Positions 36,945 through 45,471 of a stretch of DNA of 64,000 bases are shown here, in pieces (position 1 is the stretch's first letter; each line of letters begins with the position of its first letter). The notes beneath the pieces are model-generated. The model had not been told where the DNA came from. It did not search any database and saw only the letters and a list, made by a program, of their open reading frames with translations. Both the position numbers and the translations under genes were made by a program. This stretch comes from Paenibacillus sp. FSL H7-0331 (GTDB lineage Bacteria; Bacillota; Bacilli; Paenibacillales; NBRC-103111): the NCBI RefSeq assembly GCF_001956045.1, contig NZ_MRTH01000006.1:186001-250000 (forward strand), read 5' to 3'.

Positions 36945-38695
36945 ATATTTTTTACAATATTACAGCAGGAAGCCAGAGGAAGCTCATCAAGCCTATTGCT
37001 TATACGACTCTGGCCTATTGTCTGGGACTGATACCCTTCATACTGCTCGTGGAAGCCGCCAGATTAATATTTGAGCCTTTTGTCCATCCGGGGTCATCAC
37101 TTGATATTACGAGGCTATGGTGGGTATGCGGCGCAATGGGCGCGGCACTGCTCCTACTGTATGGTATTGAAATACCGGCTTATCGATCCCAATTTAGAGG
37201 GGCATACAGCACGGCTGCATCAGGGAGGGCTGCTCTTGCTGAGCATCTGCGTAAGCTTTCATTGGGTTATTTGAACAAGCGTGATCCCGGTGATTTGGCA
37301 AATATGATGATGGGCGATTTTACATTGCTGGAGAATGGTATTTCCCATCTGGTTCCACAGATGATTGGTGCTGTCATCATGCCTGTTCTCGCTATGATCG
37401 GGCTCTCCTTTCTCGATTGGCGAATGGCTGTCTCCATGTTTGCAGCCTTTCCGATAGCTATTGCACTGCTGTTGCTGACCTCCAGATTGCAGCGCAGATT
37501 GGGCGCAAGACATATGAACGCCAAGATAGATGCGGCCAATCGGCTGCAGGAATATTTGAACGGTATTCGTGTTATCAAGGCTTATAATCTTACAGGCGAA
37601 CGGTTTCTCCGATTGGAGAGCTCTTTCAAGGAATTAATGCGGAGTAGTATACGCATCGAAGGCCTGTTGGGCCCTATCATTCTTAGTGCTATTGCTTTCA
37701 TTCGGTCTGGCCTGACTTTATTAGTCATTACGGGTGTTAACCTGCTGCTGGGAGGTGGTCTGGAGCTCCTGACCTTCGTCAGCTTTCTCATTATTGGAAC
37801 GCGTATCTTTGATCCCTTATCTACGGCTTTTGTTAATTATGCGGAATTTCGCTATTACGAACAGGCTGGGGAGCGTATTGTAGAACTACTGCGTGAACCC
37901 GTGATGGAAGGAACTGGACAACCTCCTGAACAGCACCATATCGATTTGAGAAATGTGACGTTCGGGTATCAAGATAAAGCTGTGTTGAAAGACGTCAGTG
38001 TGAGTATTCCATCAGGGACGTTTACTGCACTTGTTGGTCCCTCAGGAAGTGGAAAAAGTACAATGATGCGAATGATTGCCCGATTTTATGATCCGGATTC
38101 AGGAGCTATATCCATGGGAGGGCGATCCATGCGGGAGATAGAACCTGAAGCACTTTTGAAAAAAGTATCGATGGTATTTCAGGATGTGTATCTGTTTCAG
38201 GATACCATTGCGAATAATATACGGTTCGGTAAAAATGATGCGACTATGGAGCAGATAGAGGGGGCAGCGCGGCAGGCTTGCTGCCACGATTTTATCATGC
38301 AGCTTGAGGATGGCTACGATACGATTGTTGGCGAAGGTGGCAGCACCCTATCAGGAGGTGAAAAGCAACGTATCTCTATTGCCAGAGCAATGTTGAAAGA
38401 CGCTCCGATTATCCTGCTTGACGAAGCGACAGCTTCCCTGGATCCAGAGAACGAGGCAGAAATCCAGCAGGCAATCAACAGATTAATTCAGCATCGAACC
38501 GTAATTGCCATTGCCCATAAGCTGAAAACCGTAATGAATGCAGATGCTATTGTTGTGCTTGAGGAAGGAAGGATTGTCGAACGTGGTCGACATGAAGATT
38601 TACTCGCGCAGCGAGGCCTCTATGCACGGTTATGGAAGCTGCAAAGTGAAACATCAGGCTGGAGACTTTCGTCCCGAAAAACGACTTCAACGTGA
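36941..38695 (+). CDS. Half-ABC transporter, siderophore-import type (YbtQ/IrtB-like)
   Basis: A 584-residue partner of the preceding gene. Membrane domain about 10-310; nucleotide-binding domain with 'GPSGSGKSTMMR', 'TLSGGEKQRISIARAML' and 'IILLDEATASLDPENE', all catalytic elements intact. The two proteins should form a heterodimeric permease. The start ATG at 36941 overlaps the upstream stop, which implies coupled translation in equal amounts. No substrate-binding protein gene is adjacent, as expected for this importer group. Confidence 0.88.
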   Translation: MNIFYNITAGSQRKLIKPIAYTTLAYCLGLIPFILLVEAARLIFEPFVHPGSSLDITRLWWVCGAMGAALLLLYGIEIPAYRSQFRGAYSTAASGRAALAEHLRKLSLGYLNKRDPGDLANMMMGDFTLLENGISHLVPQMIGAVIMPVLAMIGLSFLDWRMAVSMFAAFPIAIALLLLTSRLQRRLGARHMNAKIDAANRLQEYLNGIRVIKAYNLTGERFLRLESSFKELMRSSIRIEGLLGPIILSAIAFIRSGLTLLVITGVNLLLGGGLELLTFVSFLIIGTRIFDPLSTAFVNYAEFRYYEQAGERIVELLREPVMEGTGQPPEQHHIDLRNVTFGYQDKAVLKDVSVSIPSGTFTALVGPSGSGKSTMMRMIARFYDPDSGAISMGGRSMREIEPEALLKKVSMVFQDVYLFQDTIANNIRFGKNDATMEQIEGAARQACCHDFIMQLEDGYDTIVGEGGSTLSGGEKQRISIARAMLKDAPIILLDEATASLDPENEAEIQQAINRLIQHRTVIAIAHKLKTVMNADAIVVLEEGRIVERGRHEDLLAQRGLYARLWKLQSETSGWRLSSRKTTST

Positions 38696-38733
38696 CTAAT
38701 GTAAGCGTATGAAGTATAATATCATGTTTTGCC

Positions 38734-38762
38734 TTGCTTTTTCTTACTTAGGACAGTATAAT
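38734..38762 (+). promoter_or_regulatory. Sigma-A promoter for typA
   Basis: TTGCTT (38734-38739), 17-bp spacer, perfect TATAAT (38757-38762). It implies a leader of about 105 nt. Confidence 0.75.
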
Positions 38763-38774
38763 ATAGCTAAATGT

Positions 38775-38807
38775 CAAGCGTCGGCGCTTATGTCCGACGC
38801 TTGTTTT
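38775..38807 (+). terminator. Strong hairpin at the start of the typA leader
   Basis: CAAGCGTCGG (38775-38784) and CCGACGCTTG (38794-38803) pair perfectly across 9 nt, then TTTTA. It begins about 6 nt after the predicted transcription start, so it may be an attenuator or a 5' stabilising structure rather than the end of an upstream unit. Confidence 0.6.
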
Positions 38808-38875
38808 ATGAACGGGCCCCAGCCGCTCCCCGATGAGTAGGGCGAGAGGGTCAACAAGGAGAGGTTAGGGAAAAC

Positions 38876-40723
38876 ATGCATTCAAGAGACAAAATCCGCA
38901 ACATCGCGATTATCGCACACGTTGACCACGGCAAAACAACACTAGTAGACAAATTGCTTCAACAATCGGGAACTTTCCGTGATAATGAAGCAGTTCAAGA
39001 ACGGGCTATGGATTCCAACGACCTGGAACGGGAACGTGGAATTACCATTTTGGCTAAAAATACAGCAATCAACTATAAAGATTATTTGATCAATATTATG
39101 GATACTCCGGGCCATGCTGACTTTGGCGGCGAAGTTGAACGTATTATGAAAATGGTTGATGGCGTATTGTTGATTGTCGATGCGTTCGAAGGTACAATGC
39201 CGCAAACCAAGTTTGTTCTTCGCAAAGCTTTGGAATCGAACTTGAAGCCAATTGTTGTTCTTAACAAAATTGACCGTCCTGCTGCCCGCCCAGCCGAGGT
39301 AGTGGATGAAGTATTAGACTTGTTTATTGAACTGGGTGCTACTGATGAGCAGCTGGATTTTACTGTTGTCTATGCATCTGCTCTTATGGGTACTTCAAGC
39401 ATGGATCCAGAAGTCGAAAAGCAGGAGCCGAATATGCAAGCCATTTTTGAAACAGTAGTTAGCCGTATTCCAGCACCAACAGAAAGCGTTGAGGAGCCAT
39501 TGCAATTCCTGGTAACTTTGATGGATTATAACGAATACCTCGGTCGTATTGCCATTGGCCGTGTTAATCGTGGTGTCGTTAAACAGGGTCAAGCTATTGC
39601 TGTTATTAACCGTGATGGTGTTGTCAAATCAGCTCGTGTTGAAAAGCTGTTTGGCTTCCAGGGCTTGAAACGGATTGAAATTGAAGAAGCCGGCGCTGGC
39701 GATATCGTCGCGATTTCAGGAATTAAAGATATTAATATCGGTGAAACGATGGCTGATCCGGCTAATCCGGAAGCATTGCCTGTATTGAAAATTGATGAGC
39801 CTACCTTGCAAATGACGTTCCTCGTGAATAACAGTCCATTCGCTGGACGTGAAGGTAAGTGGGTAACATCCCGTAAGCTGCGTGAGCGTCTGTTTAAAGA
39901 ATTGGAAACTGATGTGAGCTTGCGTGTTGACGAAACAGACAGCCCGGATGCATTCGTTGTATCTGGACGCGGTGAGCTGCATTTGGGTATTTTGATTGAG
40001 AACATGCGTCGCGAAGGCTTCGAAATGCAAGTATCCAAGCCTGAAGTTATCATCAAAACGATTGATGGCCAAAAAATGGAGCCTGTAGAGCTTTTGATTA
40101 TAGACCTGCCTGAAGAAAGCATGGGCGCAGTCATGGAAAGTCTGGGTTCACGTAAAGCAGAAATGGTTAATATGATCAACGCTGGAACAGGCAATGTACG
40201 CTTGGAGTTCTTGATTCCTGCACGTGGCTTGATCGGTTACCGTACGTACTTCCTGACTTTAACACGTGGATATGGTGTAATGAACCATGCTTTTGATAGC
40301 TATGGGCCTTACTATGGCGCTGGTGTTGGCGGACGTCACGAAGGTGTACTAGTATCCAGTGAAGCGGGCGTTTCCACTTTGTACGGTATCCTTTCCGTTG
40401 AAGATCGCGGTATCCTGTTCGTTGAGCCGGGTGCTGAAGTATATGAAGGTATGATCGTTGGTGAGCATACGCGTGATACAGACATTATTGTTAACATCTG
40501 TAAAGAAAAACAATTGAATAATATTCGTTCCGCTGGTAAAGATGATACCGTCAGAATGAAAACTCCACGTCTGTACACTTTGGAGCAAGCTTTGGAATAT
40601 TTGAACGATGATGAGCTGTGTGAAATTACACCTAAGTCCATTCGTCTTCGCAAAAAGCTTTTGAACAAATCCGAACGTGAGCGTGCTGCAAAGCAACGTA
40701 AAACAGCCGAAGCAAATGTATAA
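38876..40723 (+). CDS. typA: Translational GTPase TypA/BipA
   Basis: A 615-residue ribosome-associated GTPase. G1 'AHVDHGKTTL', G2 'RERGITI', G3 'DTPGHADF' and G4 'NKID' are intact, followed by EF-G-like domains II, III and V and the BipA-specific C-terminal domain ending in a basic tail. It assists 50S assembly and growth at low temperature or stress. This is the ylaG position of B. subtilis, with ylaH downstream. ATG after AAGGAGAGG. Confidence 0.97.
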   Translation: MHSRDKIRNIAIIAHVDHGKTTLVDKLLQQSGTFRDNEAVQERAMDSNDLERERGITILAKNTAINYKDYLINIMDTPGHADFGGEVERIMKMVDGVLLIVDAFEGTMPQTKFVLRKALESNLKPIVVLNKIDRPAARPAEVVDEVLDLFIELGATDEQLDFTVVYASALMGTSSMDPEVEKQEPNMQAIFETVVSRIPAPTESVEEPLQFLVTLMDYNEYLGRIAIGRVNRGVVKQGQAIAVINRDGVVKSARVEKLFGFQGLKRIEIEEAGAGDIVAISGIKDINIGETMADPANPEALPVLKIDEPTLQMTFLVNNSPFAGREGKWVTSRKLRERLFKELETDVSLRVDETDSPDAFVVSGRGELHLGILIENMRREGFEMQVSKPEVIIKTIDGQKMEPVELLIIDLPEESMGAVMESLGSRKAEMVNMINAGTGNVRLEFLIPARGLIGYRTYFLTLTRGYGVMNHAFDSYGPYYGAGVGGRHEGVLVSSEAGVSTLYGILSVEDRGILFVEPGAEVYEGMIVGEHTRDTDIIVNICKEKQLNNIRSAGKDDTVRMKTPRLYTLEQALEYLNDDELCEITPKSIRLRKKLLNKSERERAAKQRKTAEANV

Positions 40724-40734
40724 TGTCTAACCCT

Positions 40735-40854
40735 CCCAAACCCTCCCTATAGGGAGGGCCCCAAAGGGCGCTGCCCTCTGGACTCCCATGGTTGGATGCA
40801 GACTGTAGTGTTCTCGGGGCGCTTGTCGTCCCTCTGGGACACGCTTGGTTTGGG
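40735..40854. repeat. GC-rich multi-hairpin intergenic element after typA (part of the 361-bp gap)
   Basis: CCCAAACC (40735-40742) and GGTTTGGG (40847-40854) frame a GC-rich block with three internal palindromes: CCCTCCCTATAGGGAGGG (40741-40758), AGGGC-GCT-GCCCT (40765-40777) and GTCCC-TCT-GGGAC (40828-40840). The surroundings are AT-rich. It has no plausible coding frame and looks like a REP/BIME-type dispersed element. The rest of the gap (40855-41084) holds a terminator and AT-rich DNA ahead of ylaH. Confidence 0.65.
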
Positions 40855-40950
40855 TGCTGGTTTGTACATCGAAATTTCAAAACATCTAAAGAGTCTGCCT
40901 GTGGCAGAAAGATGCCCGTTACTATGGCATCATAATTGAATATCATTTGA

Positions 40951-40983
40951 AGAAAGCTCTGATGACTCAGAGCTTTCTTTTTA
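40951..40983 (+). terminator. Intrinsic terminator between typA and ylaH
   Basis: AGAAAGCTCTGA (40951-40962) pairs with TCAGAGCTTTCT (40967-40978) around TGAC, then T run. Confidence 0.9.
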
Positions 40984-41084
40984 AAATTAAACTGTAATGA
41001 AATGATAAATGCTTACACACTAATGATACTATCTAATGATACAATGAATGTATAAACCCTACCGAATAAAGGAGGTTTAATCCT

Positions 41085-41357
41085 ATGACCGAATGGTTTC
41101 GTGAATATCCACTGATCACTTATATTTTGATTTATGTGATGATCACTTATGTCTACAACAAAGTGTTCAAAACACGTAAGCTGCCTATTCTAAAAGAAGC
41201 CATTATTTATTTGCTGCTGGGTGTTGGAGCGGGGATGCTGCTGCTGTTTCAGCTCGGCGCGCTGCCTATTGTGCCATGCTTAGCGGTTGCGATCGGATTG
41301 ATGCTAATGGTACGAATTCGTTATTTTTTTCAAGATCGAAGATTGAATAAGAAGTAA
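41085..41357 (+). CDS. ylaH: YlaH-like membrane protein
   Basis: A 90-residue protein with two or three membrane helices ('YILIYVMITYVYNKVF', 'EAIIYLLLGVGAGMLLLFQLG', 'CLAVAIGLMLMVRI'), matching the YlaH family next to typA in Bacillales. Function unknown. Perfect AAAGGAGG site before ATG. Probably co-transcribed with the next two genes. Confidence 0.9.
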   Translation: MTEWFREYPLITYILIYVMITYVYNKVFKTRKLPILKEAIIYLLLGVGAGMLLLFQLGALPIVPCLAVAIGLMLMVRIRYFFQDRRLNKK

Positions 41358-41380
41358 TATGCAGGTTTGAGGTGAGCGCG

Positions 41381-41836
41381 ATGAGTAAACATTGGTTATC
41401 GCCTGTTCGAATTGAGGAAAACTCGGTAGTATTGGAAGCAGGGCGTATTGAGCTCGAGCCTGATGAGGCCAGAGGTTTATTCCTATCCTTGCTGAAATCG
41501 GTAAATCCGGGAATGCTGCTGTTATTCAAGTCTCATATGCTGTTAAGTGAAGACGCGGCAGAGGATTGTGGTGTGGATGAGCTGCCTTTTGATTTGGGTG
41601 ATGTCGAAGAACCTATCTTGTTCGGACCGGAAGGGATTGAGCTGTCGCATTGTGCGGAGGCTTACATGGACAGGCTGCCCACCATCAGAGAAATGACAGA
41701 ATGGCTGCAAGTGGCCAGACTACGTTTGTCGACAATACCTGAGCTTGAGAATGGTAGCGAAAGTAATTGGTTGTCCGCTATGCAGGTGTGGATAGAGCAG
41801 GGAAGCCAAATTATTTTGCTGCGGGAGGATGATTAG
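41381..41836 (+). CDS. Uncharacterised acidic protein in the yla cluster
   Basis: A 151-residue, leucine- and glutamate-rich soluble protein ('SKHWLSPVRIEENSVVLEAGRIELEPDEAR' region, then 'LPTIREMTEWLQVARLRLS'). I recognise no domain. ATG at 41381 is served by GAGGTGA; the in-frame GTG at 41372 lies inside that site. It overlaps the following gene by 8 bp, so the two are translated together and may form a complex. The slot corresponds roughly to ylaI in B. subtilis, but this is not the small zinc-binding YlaI. Confidence 0.7.
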   Translation: MSKHWLSPVRIEENSVVLEAGRIELEPDEARGLFLSLLKSVNPGMLLLFKSHMLLSEDAAEDCGVDELPFDLGDVEEPILFGPEGIELSHCAEAYMDRLPTIREMTEWLQVARLRLSTIPELENGSESNWLSAMQVWIEQGSQIILLREDD

Positions 41837-42113
41837 CTTGAGGCTTGAGGATGCGCTTTTTAATTGGCTGCAGATCAAGATTGTTGCCGAGGCTAGAACT
41901 GATGATATGGCTGCTGAGGAGACAAGGCTTTTTTTTGAAGAGATTTTGCGGGATGATCATGGTTTAACTGAGTTTACAACAAGCCCGGATGAACTGAGAA
42001 TTACGATTTCCTATGAGCTTGAAGGGATTCGCAAGACGCTTATGTTTGACAGGGAGCTGGCAGAACAGCTGCTTACCGATATTAATTCCAATCCGAAATA
42101 CAACAATGAATGA
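41829..42113 (+). CDS. Uncharacterised small protein coupled to the preceding gene
   Basis: A 94-residue acidic helical protein ('LEDALFNWLQIKIVAEARTDD', 'ETRLFFEEILRDDHGL') of unknown family. The ATG at 41829 lies within the end of the upstream gene; a TTG at 41838 just after the upstream stop is an alternative start. Coupled translation is implied by the overlap. No metal, nucleotide or membrane motif was seen. Confidence 0.65.
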   Translation: MISLRLEDALFNWLQIKIVAEARTDDMAAEETRLFFEEILRDDHGLTEFTTSPDELRITISYELEGIRKTLMFDRELAEQLLTDINSNPKYNNE

Positions 42114-42273
42114 CATAATTAAGCTGTAAATCGATACAATACATTATCGGCTTCTGCAAGCAGTTGTGTTCTCGGCTAGCAGCACCGGCTACATAGTTTC
42201 CTGTGAACTCAGGTTCAATGGAGAGGTCTATAGATCAGGCTTCGCCCATCAGAATGGCTGCAAGTGTCTGTGG

Positions 42274-42299
42274 TTGACTGACCATTCCTGTGATATAAT
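42274..42299 (+). promoter_or_regulatory. Extended -10 promoter before the flavin-oxidase-like gene
   Basis: TGATATAAT contains the TGn extension plus perfect TATAAT (42294-42299). TTGACT (42274-42279) is only 14 bp upstream, so activity would rest mostly on the extended -10. The rest of the 239-bp gap (42114-42352) shows nothing else I can support. Confidence 0.55.
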
Positions 42300-42352
42300 A
42301 AGGTTGTCAACACAGCTTGCCAATAACCTAATAGACGCAGGAGGGGTAACCT

Positions 42353-42805
42353 ATGGCAGAAACGATCACAGCACTGCCGGAGCAACTGTATACAGCTTTG
42401 CAAAAGGAATCCTTTGCACTGCTGAGTACGATTGATTTCGAATCCGGCGCACCGTCTATGAATGCCATTTCGTGGTTGTACGCAGTACATTCTGGAACTG
42501 TTCGATTTGCGGTAGACGCACGTTCACGTATTGTGAGCAATATCAAAAGCAATTCACAAGTGAATTTAACCTTTGTCGGCGCGGGTTCGGTCCATGCCAT
42601 TTATGGCACTGCTAGGATCGTGGCCGAGGCTTTAAATGATGTGCCTTTCAAACTGACATGTGTGGACATTGAAATTTCTGCGGTTCGGGACGCCATGTTT
42701 TATGGTGCACGTATTTCAGCCGCACCGGAATATGAAAAAACCTATGACAAGCGTGCAGCGGATAAGCTGGATACGCAAGTGTTTGATGCGATGAAAAAAG
42801 CCTAG
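42353..42805 (+). CDS. Pyridoxamine 5'-phosphate oxidase family protein (YlaL-like)
   Basis: A 150-residue protein with the split-barrel flavin fold: 'FALLSTIDFESGAPSMNAISWLYA', 'VRFAVDARSRIVSNIKSNSQVNLTFVG' and 'YGTARIV' strands. It fits the group to which B. subtilis YlaL belongs by position and size. A flavin or heme cofactor is possible; the substrate is unknown. RBS AGGAGGGG. Its 3' end overlaps a terminator. Confidence 0.75.
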   Translation: MAETITALPEQLYTALQKESFALLSTIDFESGAPSMNAISWLYAVHSGTVRFAVDARSRIVSNIKSNSQVNLTFVGAGSVHAIYGTARIVAEALNDVPFKLTCVDIEISAVRDAMFYGARISAAPEYEKTYDKRAADKLDTQVFDAMKKA

Positions 42806-42831
42806 AGACTTGGAGCGTTCTAGGCTTTTTC
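42794..42831. terminator. Bidirectional terminator overlapping the end of the YlaL-like gene
   Basis: AAAAAAGCCTAGA and TCTAGGCTTTTT pair across 12 nt. The left arm includes the last codons. It also serves the convergent lipoprotein gene. Confidence 0.85.
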
Positions 42832-42855
42832 TTGATCTCTTTATACTTGAACACC

Positions 42856-43398
42856 CTACAAGTTAGCGTTAGGCATTTGGGGTTCTTTGCTTTCCGGTGA
42901 AGGAACCGGGGCTACATCCCGTGGCAGCTGGGGAATGATACGTCCGATAATTTCTGACATTTCCTCAGTAAATCCGCTGATCGGTCTGCCGATCTTGACT
43001 TCATCCCGTACTTTTCTGATTCGGGCTGCTAAATCCATATCGGCTGTAACGATGGCATCCACCCCATAGGGGTCTTTCTTAAGAGCTTCCGCCACGGATA
43101 GCTTGATCGTTCCAACCTTGGAACGGTCCATATCTGGAGGCAGGTTAATGCCCACGACGGCCGTGTTCCCAAAAACTACGCATTTGGCGCTTTCAACCTG
43201 TGGGATGCTGGTAGCAATTTGTTCCAAATGCTCGGCAACAGTGGGGGAGTTCACAATTTCTTTTTTCTCTGTAGCGGCTTGGTTGACCTGAACTTGACGT
43301 TTCGCTTCATTCACAGGAGCGGAGTTAGCATTTTGTTTGGTTTGATTGCAACCAGCCAAGACGGACAGCACGAGAATGCTATAGACAAATAGTCTCAT
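42856..43398 (-). CDS. ylaJ: YhcN/YlaJ family sporulation lipoprotein
   Basis: A 180-residue lipoprotein with signal and lipobox 'SVLAGC' (Cys17). The YhcN/YlaJ domain covers about 55-155 ('VESAKCVVFGNTAVVGINLPPDMDRSKV', 'EALKKDPYGVDAIVTADMDLAARI'). Relatives are spore membrane or germination-linked lipoproteins. It lies divergent to the PIN-PhoH gene, 110 bp away. RBS AAAGGAAC. Confidence 0.92.
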   Translation of the reverse strand: MRLFVYSILVLSVLAGCNQTKQNANSAPVNEAKRQVQVNQAATEKKEIVNSPTVAEHLEQIATSIPQVESAKCVVFGNTAVVGINLPPDMDRSKVGTIKLSVAEALKKDPYGVDAIVTADMDLAARIRKVRDEVKIGRPISGFTEEMSEIIGRIIPQLPRDVAPVPSPESKEPQMPNANL

Positions 43399-43508
43399 TA
43401 GTCATCGTTCCTTTCTACCTTATAGTTGTTTTCCTTAGTTTGTCCTTTCTAGCTGATTCCTATGTGTTATAGAGCCATACACCATACTTGGAAGGGGACG
43501 GACTTACT

Positions 43509-44840
43509 ATGAAAAAAATATTTGTGTTGGATACGAATGTGCTTTTGCAGGACCCTAACGCGATTTATGCGTTTGAAGATAATGAAGTGGTTATACCGGC
43601 TACGGTATTGGAGGAAATTGACTCCAAAAAAAGGAACGCTGATGAGATTGGTCGCAATGCCCGGCAAATCTCCAGAATGCTGGATGGTCTGCGCACCCAA
43701 GGCAGATTATATGAGGGTATCACGCTGCCAAGCGGCGGAAGTGTCAAGGTCGAGCTGAATCACAAGAGCTTTGCCAAGCTGCAGGAAACCTTTGCAGAAG
43801 CAACGAATGACAATAGAATTTTGGCGGTTGCCTTAAATTATCATATGGAACAGCAGGAGAAACCGAATCCAAGGCCGGTTGCTATTGTGAGTAAGGACAT
43901 GCTTGTACGTATTAAAGCGGATGTACTTGGCTTAACGGCTCAGGATTATTTAACGGATCGAATTGTGAATATGCCAGATATGTACACGGGGTATTTAACG
44001 ATACTTGCCCATCCGGCAATCATAGATGAATTTTATACGTATCGTTATTTGAACGTCAGCTCGCTGAACCTTGCTTATCCGCTTCATCCCCATGAATTCG
44101 TTATCTTGAAGGATGAAATGGGTACCTCCAAATCCGCTTTGCTGAAGTTGAATGCCGATGGCAAGAAGCTGGAGCCGTTGTTTCTCAGTAATGATCCAAT
44201 TTGGGGAATAGGGGCAAGAAATGCACAACAGCGTATGGCGTTGGAGCTGCTGCTCAATGACGATATCCCGATTGTGACCTTGACCGGAAAAGCCGGAACG
44301 GGGAAAACGCTGCTTACGCTGGCTGCAGGGCTCATGAAGGTTGAGGATGAGCGTAAATACAAAAAGCTGCTGATCGCAAGGCCTGTTGTCCCTATGGGTA
44401 AGGATATCGGGTATTTGCCGGGTGAAAAAGACGAAAAGCTGCGTCCCTGGATGCAGCCGATCTATGACAACCTGGAGTTTTTATTCGACACCAAAAAACC
44501 AGGCGATATCGAGAAGATATTAGCAGGTCTTGGCAGTATTCAGGTCGAAGCGCTTACGTATATTCGCGGACGTTCGATTCCGGGCCAATTTATTATTATA
44601 GATGAAGCGCAAAATTTATCGAAGCATGAAATTAAAACGATCGTATCCCGTGTAGGTGAGAATAGTAAAATTGTACTGCTGGGCGATCCGGATCAAATTG
44701 ATCATCCTTATCTGGATGCATCCAGCAATGGACTCACTTATGTCGTGGAACGGTTTAAGGCTCAAAATATTAGCGGTCATATTACACTGGAGCGTGGCGA
44801 GCGTTCCCATTTGGCTCAGCTTGCCGCAGATCTGCTGTAG
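43509..44840 (+). CDS. ylaK: PIN-PhoH family ATPase/ribonuclease (YlaK-like)
   Basis: A 443-residue protein with an N-terminal PIN nuclease domain (about 1-140: 'FVLDTNVLLQDP', 'EEIDSKK', 'ATNDNRILAVAL' supply the acidic residues) and a C-terminal PhoH ATPase with Walker A 'GKAGTGKTLL' near 257 and 'FIIIDEAQNLSKHEIKT'. The PhoH2 class is an RNA-unwinding nuclease. I choose ATG at 43509 after GGAAGGGGACGG; an upstream start at 43488 lies before the site. Partner of ylaJ in B. subtilis gene order. Confidence 0.94.
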   Translation: MKKIFVLDTNVLLQDPNAIYAFEDNEVVIPATVLEEIDSKKRNADEIGRNARQISRMLDGLRTQGRLYEGITLPSGGSVKVELNHKSFAKLQETFAEATNDNRILAVALNYHMEQQEKPNPRPVAIVSKDMLVRIKADVLGLTAQDYLTDRIVNMPDMYTGYLTILAHPAIIDEFYTYRYLNVSSLNLAYPLHPHEFVILKDEMGTSKSALLKLNADGKKLEPLFLSNDPIWGIGARNAQQRMALELLLNDDIPIVTLTGKAGTGKTLLTLAAGLMKVEDERKYKKLLIARPVVPMGKDIGYLPGEKDEKLRPWMQPIYDNLEFLFDTKKPGDIEKILAGLGSIQVEALTYIRGRSIPGQFIIIDEAQNLSKHEIKTIVSRVGENSKIVLLGDPDQIDHPYLDASSNGLTYVVERFKAQNISGHITLERGERSHLAQLAADLL

Positions 44841-44844
44841 TACC

Positions 44845-44898
44845 TAAAAAAGCGCAGGAGAGTGTGCCCATTAGGCCAACTCATCCGCGCTTTTTTTC
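44845..44898 (+). terminator. Large intrinsic terminator after the PIN-PhoH gene, probably bidirectional
   Basis: AAAAAAGCGC and GCGCTTTTTTT form the base of a long imperfect hairpin; GCC/GGC and GAGT/ACTC pair inside. It also faces the convergent gene at 44928. Confidence 0.9.
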
Positions 44899-44927
44899 TG
44901 TCCATATAGCGATAACCTATGACTTCA

Positions 44928-45455
44928 CTATTTCATGTGGAATGTCTCGATGGAGCATTGGTAGGCTCGGGCTATTCGAAGCATGAGTTCATCGGAATGA
45001 TTATCGGTTAAGTATATGGCCTGGCCATTCACGATGCAGGATGCAAGCAGGTGCTCCTCCATTTGCTCCAACGCCTGGTGGGGCTGGGCGTCTGAACCTT
45101 GACTATGGATTGTAAATAAAAAGAGGTTATCTGCATAGCCATAAATACGATTGAAGTGGCTTGTAAAGCCGTAATCGGTAAATTCCTTGCGCATATTTGT
45201 TGTATGAGGAAGCAGCAGCAAGCGAAGTGTTTCCAGAGAACCCTGAAGATACGTCTCCAGCTTCAAACGAACGGCTTCAGACTGTTTAACGTTCACAAAG
45301 ATTAGCAGGTCCTGATCATGATCGTACAGCACGGGAGCGTCCGTCCACAACGCGATGAATTCGCTCCAAGCCTCGGAAAGACGGATATCACTTGTATCCG
45401 CCAACAATGCAAATCTTTGCTCAATATTCATATGCATCCACATCCACATCCACAT
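44928..45455 (-). CDS. Uncharacterised protein with a multi-ATG start
   Basis: A protein of up to 175 residues; no family recognised. The N-terminal codons are a hexamer repeat (ATGTGG three times) giving in-frame ATG codons at 45455, 45449, 45443, 45437 and 45431. MNIEQRFALLAD (from 45431) is the most natural beginning, but the repeat's own GGATGTGG purines may act as its ribosome site. The body is mixed alpha/beta and soluble. It is the second gene of a minus-strand pair with the coiled-coil gene, 16 bp away. Confidence 0.65.
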   Translation of the reverse strand: MWMWMWMHMNIEQRFALLADTSDIRLSEAWSEFIALWTDAPVLYDHDQDLLIFVNVKQSEAVRLKLETYLQGSLETLRLLLLPHTTNMRKEFTDYGFTSHFNRIYGYADNLFLFTIHSQGSDAQPHQALEQMEEHLLASCIVNGQAIYLTDNHSDELMLRIARAYQCSIETFHMK

Positions 45456-45471
45456 CCTCTAGTTCCTATAA

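Noticed and set aside
42166..42435. Plus-strand frame of 89 codons overlapping the start of the YlaL-like gene
   Set aside because: It crosses the promoter and ribosome site of the real gene and shows no conserved features.
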